From Gigaspora rosea (lineage: Eukaryota > Glomeromycota > Glomeromycetes > Diversisporales > Gigasporaceae): a DNA stretch of 64,000 nucleotides. The position numbers and the translations under genes are program-made. The stretch spans positions 12,180-76,179 of the forward strand of contig QKWP01002066.1 of NCBI GenBank assembly GCA_003550325.1. Reading direction: 5' to 3'. Numbering within the stretch: the stretch's first letter is position 1; the number at the start of each line of letters is the position of its first letter. The notes beneath the pieces are model-generated. The model worked only from the letters and a program-made list of their open reading frames with translations, had not been told where the DNA came from and searched no databases. This document shows, piece by piece, positions 8,712 to 19,946 of this stretch.

Positions 8712-10104
8712 TGTTATAGAACGATAGTTTATTATATTACCTTATTATTTTATTATTTCATTTTTATTATTATATTTTATTATTATATTGTATTATATTA
8801 TTATCTTGAGAAGTTAGAATAGTTAATACCGCTTATAACGCTTATACCGATTATAACGCTTATAACGATTATAACGCTTATAACGATTATCACGCTTATA
8901 ACGCTTATGACGCTTATAGCGCTTATACCGCTTATAACGCTTATGACGCTTATAGCGCTTATACCGCTTATAACGCTTATGACGCTTATAGCGCTTATAC
9001 CGCTTATAACGCTTATGACGCTTATAGCGCTTATACCGCTTATAACGCTTATGACGCTTATAGCGCTTATACCGCTTATAACGCTTATGACGCTTATAGC
9101 GCTTATACCGCTTATAACGCTTATGACGCTTATAGCGCTTATACCGCTTATAACGCTTATGACGCTTATAGCGCTTATACCGCTTATAACGCTTATGACG
9201 CTTATAGCGCTTATACCGCTTATAACGCTTATGACGCTTATAGCGCTTATACCGCTTATAACGCTTATGACGCTTATAGCGCTTATACCGCTTATAACGC
9301 TTATGACGCTTATAGCGCTTATACCGCTTATAACGCTTATGACGCTTATAGCGCTTATACCGCTTATAACGCTTATGACGCTTATAGCGCTTATACCGCT
9401 TATAACGCTTATGACGCTTATAGCGCTTATACCGCTTATAACGCTTATGACGCTTATAGCGCTTATACCGCTTATAACGCTTATGACGCTTATAGCGCTT
9501 ATACCGCTTATAACGCTTATGACGCTTATAGCGCTTATACCGCTTATAACGCTTATGACGCTTATAGCGCTTATACCGCTTATAACGCTTATGACGCTTA
9601 TAGCGCTTATACCGCTTATGACGCTTATGACGCTTATAGCGCTTATACCGCTTATAACGCTTATACCGTTTATAACGCTTATGTTGCTCTTGTAGATTAT
9701 AGTGTTTATCATTGTAAATCAACGCTTATAACGCTTATTCTAAAATGTATTTAAAGACACAGAATTTCCCTTAGTCAAACTAGACCAAAATACCCCACTT
9801 CTCTTATATTTATTATACATCTTATACTGGGATTTCTTAGGAACAGAACCTAAGGATAGCCCTATTTTAGATTATTAATAAAGAAACTATTTATCTGAAT
9901 AACACCAAGTTTATTATCAAGTAATAGTAAAATTGATAATTCCTTATTGAATACTCTAACGAACTGCCCTTAGAGAAGAGTATAATTTCTTACAGACTAA
10001 GGAATTATACCTACCTCTTGGACACTGCTATAAACCGATAAAGGATCCCTGTAGCCGTGTCGTTGTTATAGTAAGGAGTAAAAGAAGGCCTCCCTACTGT
10101 AACA
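8712..10104 (+). repeat. 3' LTR of the Ty3/Gypsy element
   Basis: It runs from TGTTATAG to CTGTAACA, 1393 bp, preceded by the polypurine tract and followed by host-like AT-rich DNA beginning CTACT. Terminal inverted pentamer TGTTA/TAACA. It matches the 5' LTR closely outside the tandem array. Almost the whole excess length over the 5' LTR, 657 bp, is array. Confidence 0.95.
8827..9683 (+). repeat. Expanded 9-base/36-base minisatellite in 3' LTR
   Basis: Nonamers of the form CGCTTATRN are organised into a 36-base higher-order unit of four nonamers (ending GA, AG, AC and AA). I count 21 consecutive 36-base units from 8909 to 9664, almost identical, with one variant at 9593-9628. Each nonamer holds one CpG, making this the densest CpG block of the window. 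The array is open in three frames, so long repetitive translations across it are artefacts. Confidence 0.95.
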
Positions 10105-12103
10105 CTACTTTATTATTTTTTAAAAAAATAGCTAGTAATTACTATATAAAATTTTAAATTTACTAAATAAATTTCAAATTTTATATTAAATAAAATTGTT
10201 TAAAGCATTAAAATATATTTATACAACTCTTTCTAATGATTGCTTCTACAAACTTTTTTAAAAAAACAAACTACAAAAACTTTATAGTTAATATGTTTAT
10301 ATACAACAAATTTTTACTAAGCTGCTATTGAGTATAAAGTCTATTTACTATAATGTTCTGTACCTGAAATAGAAATAAAAAAAAACTAGCAGACTTTTAA
10401 GCAAAACACCTTAGTAAACTTTGGTACTATCAAGCAAAGATATAGTAAAAATACTCTAAAGCTTTGTCAAGTTCTATGGATATAAAAATAAAAATAAAGG
10501 CTTGGATAAATATGTTATTCTATATAGTATAACTCTTACAAACTTTTTTTATTGGTACTTTTTTTGGTATTCCTTTGAACATTTTGAAGTTTTAACAAAA
10601 TGACTATTTTAGTTTATTCCTCCAAAAGATTGGCAGTATTTATTTCTTCCAATTTAAAAACATACTTACTAAATCAAAATCAAGTTACTCTTTAAAAGAT
10701 TTTTTAGATATAGTTTGTTTTTTCTTTTCTTTTTTCTTTTTGTTTTTTTTTTTTTATGCTATATTAATAACTACAATTACAGTAATATTATTTTCTGTAA
10801 TAGAAATAAAAACTTCATATAGATACATTATCAAAAAGATATGCAAAACCATATTATAGCTAAGTGGTCATTACAAAAATGTAACTCAGAATGGTAACAA
10901 ATTTTAATAATAATATAATAATATAATTAATTGGAATACAACATTACCAACTTTAGTTATAATATTTTAAAGATTTTCAAAATTAATTACTTTTAAATAA
11001 AATTTCTCCTCACATATTTACCAACACCAACTATTTTTTATTACAACCACCCTGATTCATAATTTTATTGGCTCAAAAACAAAAATACTTTGACACTTAT
11101 TGATATAAAGTTAGGTCAAACGAAGATCGTTTAACCTAAAAAATAGAATAAAAAACGAATTATACAAAAAAAGAACAAAAAAACCTGGTAATATTACATT
11201 TCATTCATTATATTCACAATTAATGCACCGGTTTTACACTAATATAAATAGTATGCACAGATTTTATGTAGTTTCATGAGATTTATAGATCATGAAACAA
11301 CAAAATTTCCGAATTATATACCAAAATATAATTTTAAATAATTTTAAATATGATTAAAGAATTTTTTTTAACAGGTAATTCAAGAAAAAGAATTTTTAAA
11401 GAGATTTCTTTTAGTATTGTAAATACGATAAAATATATTATATGATATAAAATTATAATTAGATATTACAGTATTACAGTATTACATTATTAAAAAAGAC
11501 CAAAATTTCGAAATTCTATAATAAGAATTAGATCAACAAACTAATTTAGGGTCTTTCTAATCATTAATATATGAATGAAATTAGAAAAATTCGTCATTTA
11601 TAAGGAGTTGATAAAAATTAAACTATTACAAAAAAGCAGAATTTTAAATGATACTGAGAATACGAAGAAGAAAAAATAACCCAATTCAGGGTTTATGAAG
11701 GAAATTAAAGAATTTAAAAAAGAAATCAAATTATAAATATAAGTTACATTTATATAATCTATATAAATAATAGTATGCCGATTATATTTTAATATTAATC
11801 AACGCCACCAATTCAGAGATGGTTGACCACTTAAAAGCACACATTTTATAATTTCCAAATATTACAAAATGCATTAGAATGATTGAGACTTTTTAATAAA
11901 AGACTATAATACTATAATGAGATGTTCCGACTTCACAACTGGGAATCCCGAGAATCCCGATAACCGTCGACGAAACTATAATAAACAATTTTTTACTAAA
12001 AAAAGAAATTCGTTCATTCATTTTAATATAGAAAATCAAGCATATTAAGGAGCGGAAAGAAAATTGTGAAACAGACATCATCGTAGATATAAAGGTTAGA
12101 CAT

Positions 12104-12365
12104 ATGGTATATTATTAGGATATCAGGTATATATTACTGTATTATTAGAATATCAGGTATATAATATTATTCGATGTATATTATTTGTTATCTGTTATGG
12201 TATATCATACAGTACAATATATTATATCAGCATAAAAGATAAGATACGATATTATAATACATACCAGATACTTTATTTGAATAGGTATACAGTGCGTATG
12301 TATCGTATATCGTATCTGGTATGTTATGTTATCGTCTTAAGTATCGTACGTATCTGGTATGTAAA
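12104..12365. repeat. Degenerate GGTATAT/GTATCGTAT-type simple repeat
   Basis: Repeated blocks such as TATTAGGATATCAGGTATAT, then GTATGTATCGTATATCGTAT and ATCGTACGTATCTGGTATGT. Units are 8-30 bases and imperfect. No coding content. Confidence 0.6.
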
Positions 12366-14336
12366 ATAAAGATTTTATTTTTTTGACAGCTTTAAAAATG
12401 TAACATTAAAACACTGAGAAAGGGAATTAATCGCCGAAGTGAATGAAAAAAGAAAAACTTCTTTATCACAATCATAAAATTACGTAAGAACTTTTTATTT
12501 TTATTTTTATCGGATAATCATAGATGACACAAAATCGGCGTGATCTTTTTGAGAGATCTGAGAAATATCGGAATAAAGGCAAAAAAAAAAAGAGAGATAT
12601 ATATAATATATATATGTATATATATGTATAAATATATAATAAACAGTATACATAAAAGGTATTTTATTTCCTATCAAAAAAAAAAAAAAAATTATTATCA
12701 AAAATCTTTTTATATGTATAGATTTTTTTAAAGTAAAGTAAAGTAAAAAAAAAAAGAAAAAAAGAAAATTAACGAAAATTATCCTTAATAATGAAACACT
12801 CGTTGGGGTAACTGATGAGAAATAGAACATCTTGACACGTTCAACAATTTGTTCATATCAATAATTTAACTGTAAAAGGATTAGTGTAATCTTTTAAATG
12901 AAAAAAAAATTATACGAATTAGTAATAACTAGTCCTAGACGTATCATTGCTCATAGAATGTTTCACAGATAAATTCCGTTTAGAAATTTGAATTTTTTTT
13001 TTTTTTTTAACAATACCAAACTGAATTAAAGATCAAGTAGGACCGAAATGTTGGTACGTGAAATATATATTTTAACGGAGATTTTAGTTTAGCTTACACG
13101 TTTTATGTTGCACAACGGTATCGCCAAAAATTATGTAACATTAATGGTAACCAATTATTTTTAAAGTAGTTAATAATTTAATAATTTAAACGTTTAGATG
13201 AGTTTTTTAATTGATATTCAATGCTTTAAACATTTTTTTTTTTAACATCTTGAAAGAAGATAAACATTCTTTATATGAAGTTGAAATTCTTTTTTTAAAA
13301 AAAATTTTCTTAAAGAATAATACAAAAAAAATTACGTAAACAAGTTATATTTTTAAATAAATAAGTTTAAATGGATAAAGTCATCGGTCTAGAGCTTACA
13401 GATAGTTTAACGGCTGAAATGTACTGTACAGTACATGTATGTGGCCTACCGTTGTTGCAGGAAAAAAAGTCAATTTTTTTTTTTTTTACAAAGAAATTTA
13501 TCATCAGTTTTTTTTCTTTATTATCAATTCTAAATTCAATCAAATGCACGAGAATTTAAAATGTTTTACAATTACTTGTTGTATTAAAATATTACTATAT
13601 AATTGTGTCGACAACAATGGTAAGTTCCCATTAAAGCCGGGTCATTATTTGTAAATATTAATGCATTATTTTGTTATAATAAAAAAAAAAAAAAAATTAG
13701 GGAAAAAGAAAATGGCTGTAGCAAATAACAATAAACAATAATGGTTAAATAACAAACTTCTTTAGAAAGCACTTTTAAAAAATATATTTATTATTAATAA
13801 AAATATTATGTATAGATATATGTATATATGTATATATGTGTATATACATATAGTTTAATATATACTATATTAATTTAATATATAATACTGTTAATAATAT
13901 TAAATATTAATAAATAAATATTAATAAATAAATAAATAAATATTACAGTTAACATTAATAACAGGTTAATAACAGTAAATACGTAACAGTATCAGAAAGT
14001 TATTATGCGTATAAAATTTACCAATAGTAAATTCATTTGTAAATCAATTATATCATTGCAGCTGACTATATGCATCTTATGTTTGTGGCATAACGATATT
14101 TGTACAAAATTTGATGGTCATATTACACAAAAAGCACTAAACACCCATTGTTTTATTATTCCGGGAATAGAGAAACATAATACAAAACCTGAATATCGTT
14201 GAAAATTTTCCAGAGAAATCTTTTGACCATTTTTTTTTAAATTTAAGATAGGATGAAACACTTTTTGATCTTTGTTTAAAAATGTTTGACTTCATCGTGC
14301 TTTTTATGTTAATCATAAATGTAAGTTATTAACCAA

Positions 14337-14340
<4 letters not shown>

Positions 14341-14385
<45 letters not shown>

Positions 14386-14457
14386 NNNNNNNNNNNNNNN
14401 NNNNNNNNNNNNNNNNNNNNNNNNNNNNNNNNNNNNNNNNNNNNNNNNNNNNNNNNN

Positions 14458-14511
<54 letters not shown>
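14341..14511. other. Poly-A run with 72-base assembly gap
   Basis: A run of A from 14341, N from 14386 to 14457, then A again to 14511. The true length is unknown; the sequence is a homopolymer on both sides. A short CACAGTTTTA tandem follows at 14529-14562. Confidence 0.95.
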
Positions 14512-14513
<2 letters not shown>

Positions 14514-15415
14514 GTGATATAAAAATAGCACACAGTTTTACACAGTTTTACACAGTTTTAAAGTGATACAATCAATATCAAATTGTAAATAAGCATGCAT
14601 TCAATTATTGTTTCAATGCGTATTAGCCTTAGATGGCTTGCACTAATATTTTTCTTATATCGTAGCTTCCTATAACGCATTTATTATATACTTTTTTAAT
14701 ACTTGTATGAAGGAAACAAGAAATTCCCCTAACTCACCTTGCATATATCAAGACTTTATCTTACGTTCATTACATACAAGATAACAACTAAAATAATCTA
14801 TATGGTCCAAAAATTTCACAAAGGAAAATTATGAAAGGATTGTTTCTTATTTTCTTGGGAATTTTTTTTATACATGTTTATTAGATTTTTAAGTAATTCT
14901 AATTCGTCGGTACTTTTTTTACATCAATGACCAATGATAATTCAATCCGAACTAACTTTTTTTGGTTTTTGCTTCTTTAGCAAAAGATTATTGTAAATCA
15001 GAGTTGGACTAATCATCATTCACGTCAATCAAAAAAAAATAAATAAATATATATATATATATATATGAATTTAGATATAGATATGGCATTCATGTCATTG
15101 AAAAACGATGCAATAGGAATTGACGTCACTAGAATTATTTATTACTTATTATGATTATTTATTATCGTCATGATTATTTTATTATGATTACTTTTTATTT
15201 TATCATAGTTAGCATAGTTAGCATAGTTAAACAATGGAATCGCATTGAATCAACGCATTCATAAGCAAGTTAATTATAGATAATTATAAAATATATTTGT
15301 TTGTATTCACAATTTTCGAACCTTTTTTTTTTTACAACTGTCAAAATTTTTTAATAAAGTACTGTATATCAATATACTTTTAAGTATACTTTAAGTATAC
15401 TTTAAGTACAACCAA

Positions 15416-15579
15416 TTACACTACTTACACTACTTACACTACTTACACTACTTACACTACTTACACTACTTACACTACTTACACTACTTACTTACACTAC
15501 TTACACTACTTACACTACTTACTTACACTACTTACACTACTTACACTACTTACACTACTTACACTACTTACACTACTTA
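15416..15579. repeat. 9-base tandem repeat (CTTACACTA)n
   Basis: About 18 units of CTTACACTA in near-perfect tandem, with two places where an extra CTTA interrupts the phase. Not coding. Confidence 0.93.
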
Positions 15580-18019
15580 GAGAACGTGGATGAAAAATGT
15601 AACAAATTTGTGGGGTAACACATCAGGGATCCCTTGCTCCATAAATTATGAATTAAAAAAATAATAAAGAATAATAATTTATATCATTTATAATTTAAAT
15701 ACATTTAAATACATAAATCATTTCAAAAAAAAAAGTTTTTTTCTCTTATCTCCTGCGTTTGCTTTATCTTTTTTCGTTATCATCAATTAAATTTATATTG
15801 GAGATCATTGAAAAAAAATTCTTTAATCAAATACACCATTCATGCTTTACGCAGCAAGAACATGAAAATTGACCAATAATAATATGTATTAAAATTATCA
15901 AATAGTAATCATGTGACGAAATCGGTGATGCAAAAATGTAGCCACGAGGAAAGGGGAATTTTTGTCCGATCCCTGCATTGTTTATATGATAACAGATAGT
16001 ACAGGTACTAACAATCTTTCGCTAATGTCAATGTAGTCAATGTAGTCAATGTAGTCAATGTAGTCAATGTAGTCAAATGTATCCAATGTAGCCAATATAA
16101 TTAGACACATAATTTAGGAATTGAATTTATAATAAAAACAAAGATAACCAAATAATAAAAATACAAAGAGGTTTAAGTTTTCGTTCCCACGGAGATTTTT
16201 TAATAACAACTTCTTAGGAATTAACTAACCATTTATGATAATCAACAACCCTTTTTTTGTTTAGTGTATCAGTAAAAAACATCAAATATTGTTATTTCCT
16301 TTCCATTATCGCGATCTCGTTGGATGAATGCAATAAATGCAACTGAATGCTTCGTTGGGAAAAATCAATCTTAACGCATGTTATCAAACGTTTATTTTTA
16401 TGAATTTATTGTGCCATTATTATTTAATATATTCCCCATATTTAATATCCTGCATCTTCGTTTTTTTGTGTATCCATACTATAAAAAAATATATCAATAT
16501 ACAGATATAACTCAATATAACTCAATATAATTTATATTTTATCATTTGTGTAACATAAATAATGACCCATTTCTTTGGTTTACAAAGTTTTTTTTTTTTT
16601 TTTTTCATCTGCTTCTACATGAATATTATGAATACGCGATACCTTTTTCACAAAAAGATTAACCACGAAACAAACAAATAAAGGATTCTCTACATTAAGA
16701 TTGAACTTTTACTGTACAATTAGCATTCATCGTCATATCATCATATCATCATATCGTCATATTGATGTAATTAAATACTATTTCAGTATTTGAGAAACTA
16801 AATACAGTATCTTGAAGACGAATATCAAAAGACTTGTCTCAAAGAAAAAAAAATTTTTTTTGTTAAAAGACATTCGGATTACTGTAAACGAATTAATAAA
16901 TTATCCAGCCATTTTACCCTTTGTAATCTATCGACTTACGTACGTACTTTTACTGTACATGCTACAAAGTTGTACACACTCCGTTATGCATCACATTTTA
17001 CATTCCTCATCGTAAGAGGCTTGGTCGTTTTTTTTTTTTTTTTACAAGTTATAACTTTTATATATTTTTTTTTATATTTCATTATTATTTCATATATTTC
17101 ATTTCTACCACGCTCACATTAATCCGTGTGGCTGCGTGTGAATTCAACGCGTTTATTTTTTTCAATTTGCCAGTTGACTTTTTGATTTCATTTGCATCAA
17201 TGTTTATTGACTGTGCGAAGGCTAAGGAAAAAAAAAAAAAGGTTTACGAAAGATTGTTGAGATTGGATAATTCCAATTTTGTCATGAATGGAATTTCTTT
17301 GTCTTACCTTATTATTTCTTGTTTTTTCGTTAATTTATTTATATATTCTTAAAAACCCTGTGTTTCTTAAACCCGAATACAAGACTGGATATTGTTTTAA
17401 CCATTCATTTATAAATTTATATACATTGTATCACTTTTATACCAGTTTTCATACTGTGTAACTAAAGAGACGTTAGTATAATGAATTCTCATACAATGAG
17501 GGAGACAATATAGCTCACCATGTGGTTGGTTCGTGCTACTATTATTACTTTGATACCTCTCTTTTTTCGTTTGAAATGATATCATATATATATATATATG
17601 TATATACAATATATATTATATTTATACTTTTATATATATTTTTTTTTATTAGTTCCAAGGGTGACTGAGGGGTGCATACCACAAATCGCATATACTTTTA
17701 AATTTCATTAATATATTCGGTCGGAGTTTAGTATGTTTTTTTTTTTATAGTAAATAAAGTATTTCGGGCGTTCAATTAAAAGTATATCGTCGTACAATAT
17801 AATAATTCATTTTATTAGTTCTCGTAAAATTATTTTGATTAACATTAAATAAATAATATAAGTTTTCTTTTTTATATAGTAGGTCTTTTAAATATATATA
17901 TATAATATATATAACTTCATTCTTTAGAAAAAAAATTTTTTTCGGTATATAAAAAGAGTCGAAAATCTTTTCATTCCTTTATCCCAATTTTTGTGTAGTT
18001 TTTTTTTTTTTATAGTCAC
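15580..18019. other. AT-rich intergenic DNA
   Basis: Homopolymer tracts, short repeats (CATATCAT-type at about 16735-16770) and no exon pattern that I can support. Two short frames near 16812 and 17128 lack splice-consistent neighbours and recognisable motifs. Confidence 0.45.
16024..16096. repeat. 9-base tandem repeat (TCAATGTAG)n
   Basis: Five to six perfect TCAATGTAG units followed by two or three degenerate ones. It is the second 9-base array in this intergenic block. Confidence 0.9.
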
Positions 18020-18150
18020 CAGCTATTAATTCTTCGTTCTCTCTCCTTTTCTTTACGTCTATCATCATCATAACTTTTACTTTCTTTTTTCCTCTCACGT
18101 ATACGTATCCTCACTTACTTCTACTTCTACTTCATACCTTTGTTAACGTC
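18020..18150 (+). promoter_or_regulatory. Pyrimidine-rich promoter/leader of the methyltransferase gene
   Basis: A C/T-rich stretch (CTCTCTCCTTTTCTTTACG, then ACTTACTTCTACTTCTACTT) ends about 80 bp before the ATG at 18234. CT-rich blocks just upstream of the start are common at fungal transcription starts. No certain TATA box can be told apart in this AT-rich sequence. Confidence 0.45.
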
Positions 18151-18233
18151 AAATCAATTCTTTAAAAAAAAAAAAAAACTTGCAAAAAAAAATAAACTCC
18201 TTTACACACATAAAAGAACATAAAAGAGTAAAC

Positions 18234-19946
18234 ATGATGACTGATCGACGAGACGATGATTTTAGTGAGGATGACTCTCCTTATTTTATTCCTGTCACTG
18301 AAAGTGATGTATGTAAAATTAAAAGAATTCGATTGATTTAAATTGATTTAAATTGATTTAAAATATTTAAAATTGATTAAAAAAATTAATTAAAATTATA
18401 TTTTTTAAATTATCTCTTTCGGCGAATTTATAGACGGATCGCGATTTATTATTCGTGAGTATACAATTTTCATTCTCCGATCATATTTATTTTTCCGATT
18501 ACTTAAAATACTAAAAAAAAAAAAAATTTTTTTTTTATACATTTAGCATTATGTGTTTAAATCGGTCCTTAAAGGAAACTATATCAGCCCCATTGACCAT
18601 TCTTCTTTAAGGGTAATTTTTAAAAATTTTTTTTTTTTTTTTTATAAATAGTTATGACATAATAATAATAATAATAATAATCTTATACAAAACTTTACAA
18701 TCTATCTAGACCTGTTTGGACATAGCGTAAGCATTATCATCTGATTCCTAATTCTTAATTCCTAAATTCCTAATTCCTAATTCATATTCTAACTTTAATA
18801 AAATAATAATTATAATAGATATGGTGGTGGTGCTTGGATGATGGAGATGGCAACGTACGTACGAATGAATTTAAATAAATTAATTAAAATTTTGAAATCT
18901 TTTTTTTCAATCATGATTATAACTTTTTTTTTTTTTTTTTATTTTGGGTTTATAGTGACTTTCCTAACTGTCACTTTTATGGGATTGATATTGAACCACG
19001 TACTCCTGATGCAGTTTACCCCCGTAATTGTACTTTTGATAAAGGGGACTTTCTTAGTAAGTATTAATAATAATTTAATAATAATTAATACCCTTTTTCA
19101 GTCAGTTAACATTGTTAATATAATCATAACTTTTATTTTATTCTTTGATGTAGAAAAACTGCCTTATCCAGACAATATGTTCGACTTAGTTCATATTAGG
19201 TTGACATTAGTTTGGCTTCCTATCGGCAATTTGCTCGAAGAAATTGCTAGGGTTACCAAACCCGGCGGTTATATAGAATTTTTGGTAATTTTTTTTTATT
19301 TCATATTTTTATATTATTATCGCTTGAAAATTTTTTTCTAATTTTTATTTTATTTTATTTTTAATGTTATGCAGGATCAAGATGTATCAACTTGTCCAGT
19401 GTTAGTATTATATTAAAATTTAAATATCAATAATTAAAAATATTAAAACATATTAAAACAATTAAATACTAACAATTGTATTGGTTTTGAAATTTAGCAA
19501 TGCCGGTCCGCTCATGACTTCTTTGGTTAATGCTTGGAAGGACATCCAAATCTCGAAAAATATCGAGGTTGATTTAATGCTCAACTTGGATAAAAAATTA
19601 ATTGAAAAAGGATTTGAAAACGTCCAGATTAAAAAGCATCCCGTCCCAATGGGAAAATGGGCTGGCATGGTAAATTTTTTTTTTTTTTTTTACATAATTT
19701 TTGATACAAAATTTCTGTTCCTAAAATTAACTAGTATATGAATTTTATTAATAGGTCGGTGAATTTTTTTTGTCGGCCTTTAAATTGTTCACCATCAGTA
19801 CCGCCTCACTCACCTCGGGCCGTTTAGGCCATCTAAGTCTTCAAACTGAAGATGAGTACGCTGAATTGGTTCAAAAACTTGGGGCTGAATGTGAAGAATA
19901 TCAGCCTGTCATCAGCATCCATGCCGGGTTCGCCAAAAAAATTTAA
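18234..19946 (+). CDS. SAM-dependent methyltransferase, ten exons
   Basis: Exons: 18234-18308, 18434-18454, 18547-18612, 18710-18726, 18819-18854, 18956-19056, 19154-19284, 19375-19400, 19498-19669, 19755-19946. All introns are GT-AG, most 80-125 bp; the exons total 837 bp, 278 residues plus stop, with phases that fit at every junction. The class I methyltransferase fold shows as motif I LDIAYGGGAWMMEMAT (about residues 57-72), the acidic strand FYGIDIEP, LPYPDNMFDLVHIRL, and EEIARVTKPGGYIEFLDQDV. The product should bind S-adenosylmethionine and methylate an unknown small molecule or protein; LaeA-like and other fungal regulators share this fold. Motif I has Ala-Tyr where family members usually have Gly-Cys. 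Start: ATG at 18234 is followed at once by a second ATG; either could serve. Exons 2 and 4 are only 21 and 17 bp. The weakest junction is exon 8 (donor GTTAGT). Confidence 0.87.

Larger units (their letters stand above)
1..10104 (+). mobile_element. Ty3/Gypsy LTR retrotransposon, broken copy, 5' edge outside window
   Basis: Order of parts is 5' LTR, primer-binding-like site, leader, Gag, aspartic protease, cysteine-rich region, reverse transcriptase, RNase H, integrase, an extra 3' frame, polypurine tract, 3' LTR. RT before integrase, the VYLDD catalytic motif and the GPF-type integrase tail place it in Ty3/Gypsy (Metaviridae); I see no chromodomain. The 3' LTR begins TGTTATAG and ends CTGTAACA, the usual TG...CA. 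The coding region is broken, with roughly four interruptions. Outside the tandem array the two LTRs differ at about 4 percent of positions by eye, so it is an old but not ancient insertion. The 5-bp target duplication cannot be checked because the left flank lies outside the window. Confidence 0.93.
10105..15415. other. AT-rich intergenic DNA
   Basis: Dominated by A/T homopolymers, TA-rich simple repeats and short degenerate tracts. I find no exon series, no tRNA-like fold and no terminal inverted repeats that I trust. Short open frames here are low-complexity (Phe/Lys/Ile runs). Features called separately are the tract at 12104-12365 and the gap at 14341-14511. Confidence 0.5.

Noticed and set aside
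8829-9680. A CRISPR-like array
   Set aside because: Units are contiguous and identical with no unique spacers, and the context is an LTR in a eukaryotic genome.
8801-9722. Long open frames of about 260-300 residues across the 3' LTR array, on both strands
   Set aside because: They are translations of a 36-base tandem repeat that happens to lack stops in several frames. There is no start context, domain or codon bias.
14309-14533. Frames made of Phe and X across the poly-A gap
   Set aside because: Translation of a homopolymer and unknown bases.
15115-15130. A TGACGTCA site as a CRE/bZIP regulatory element
   Set aside because: A single 8-base match far from any supported gene is not evidence.
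17128-17352. A 74-residue frame MAACEFNAFIFFNLPVDFLI
   Set aside because: Only part has protein-like composition; it is bordered by T-runs and there is no homologous motif or splice-consistent neighbour.
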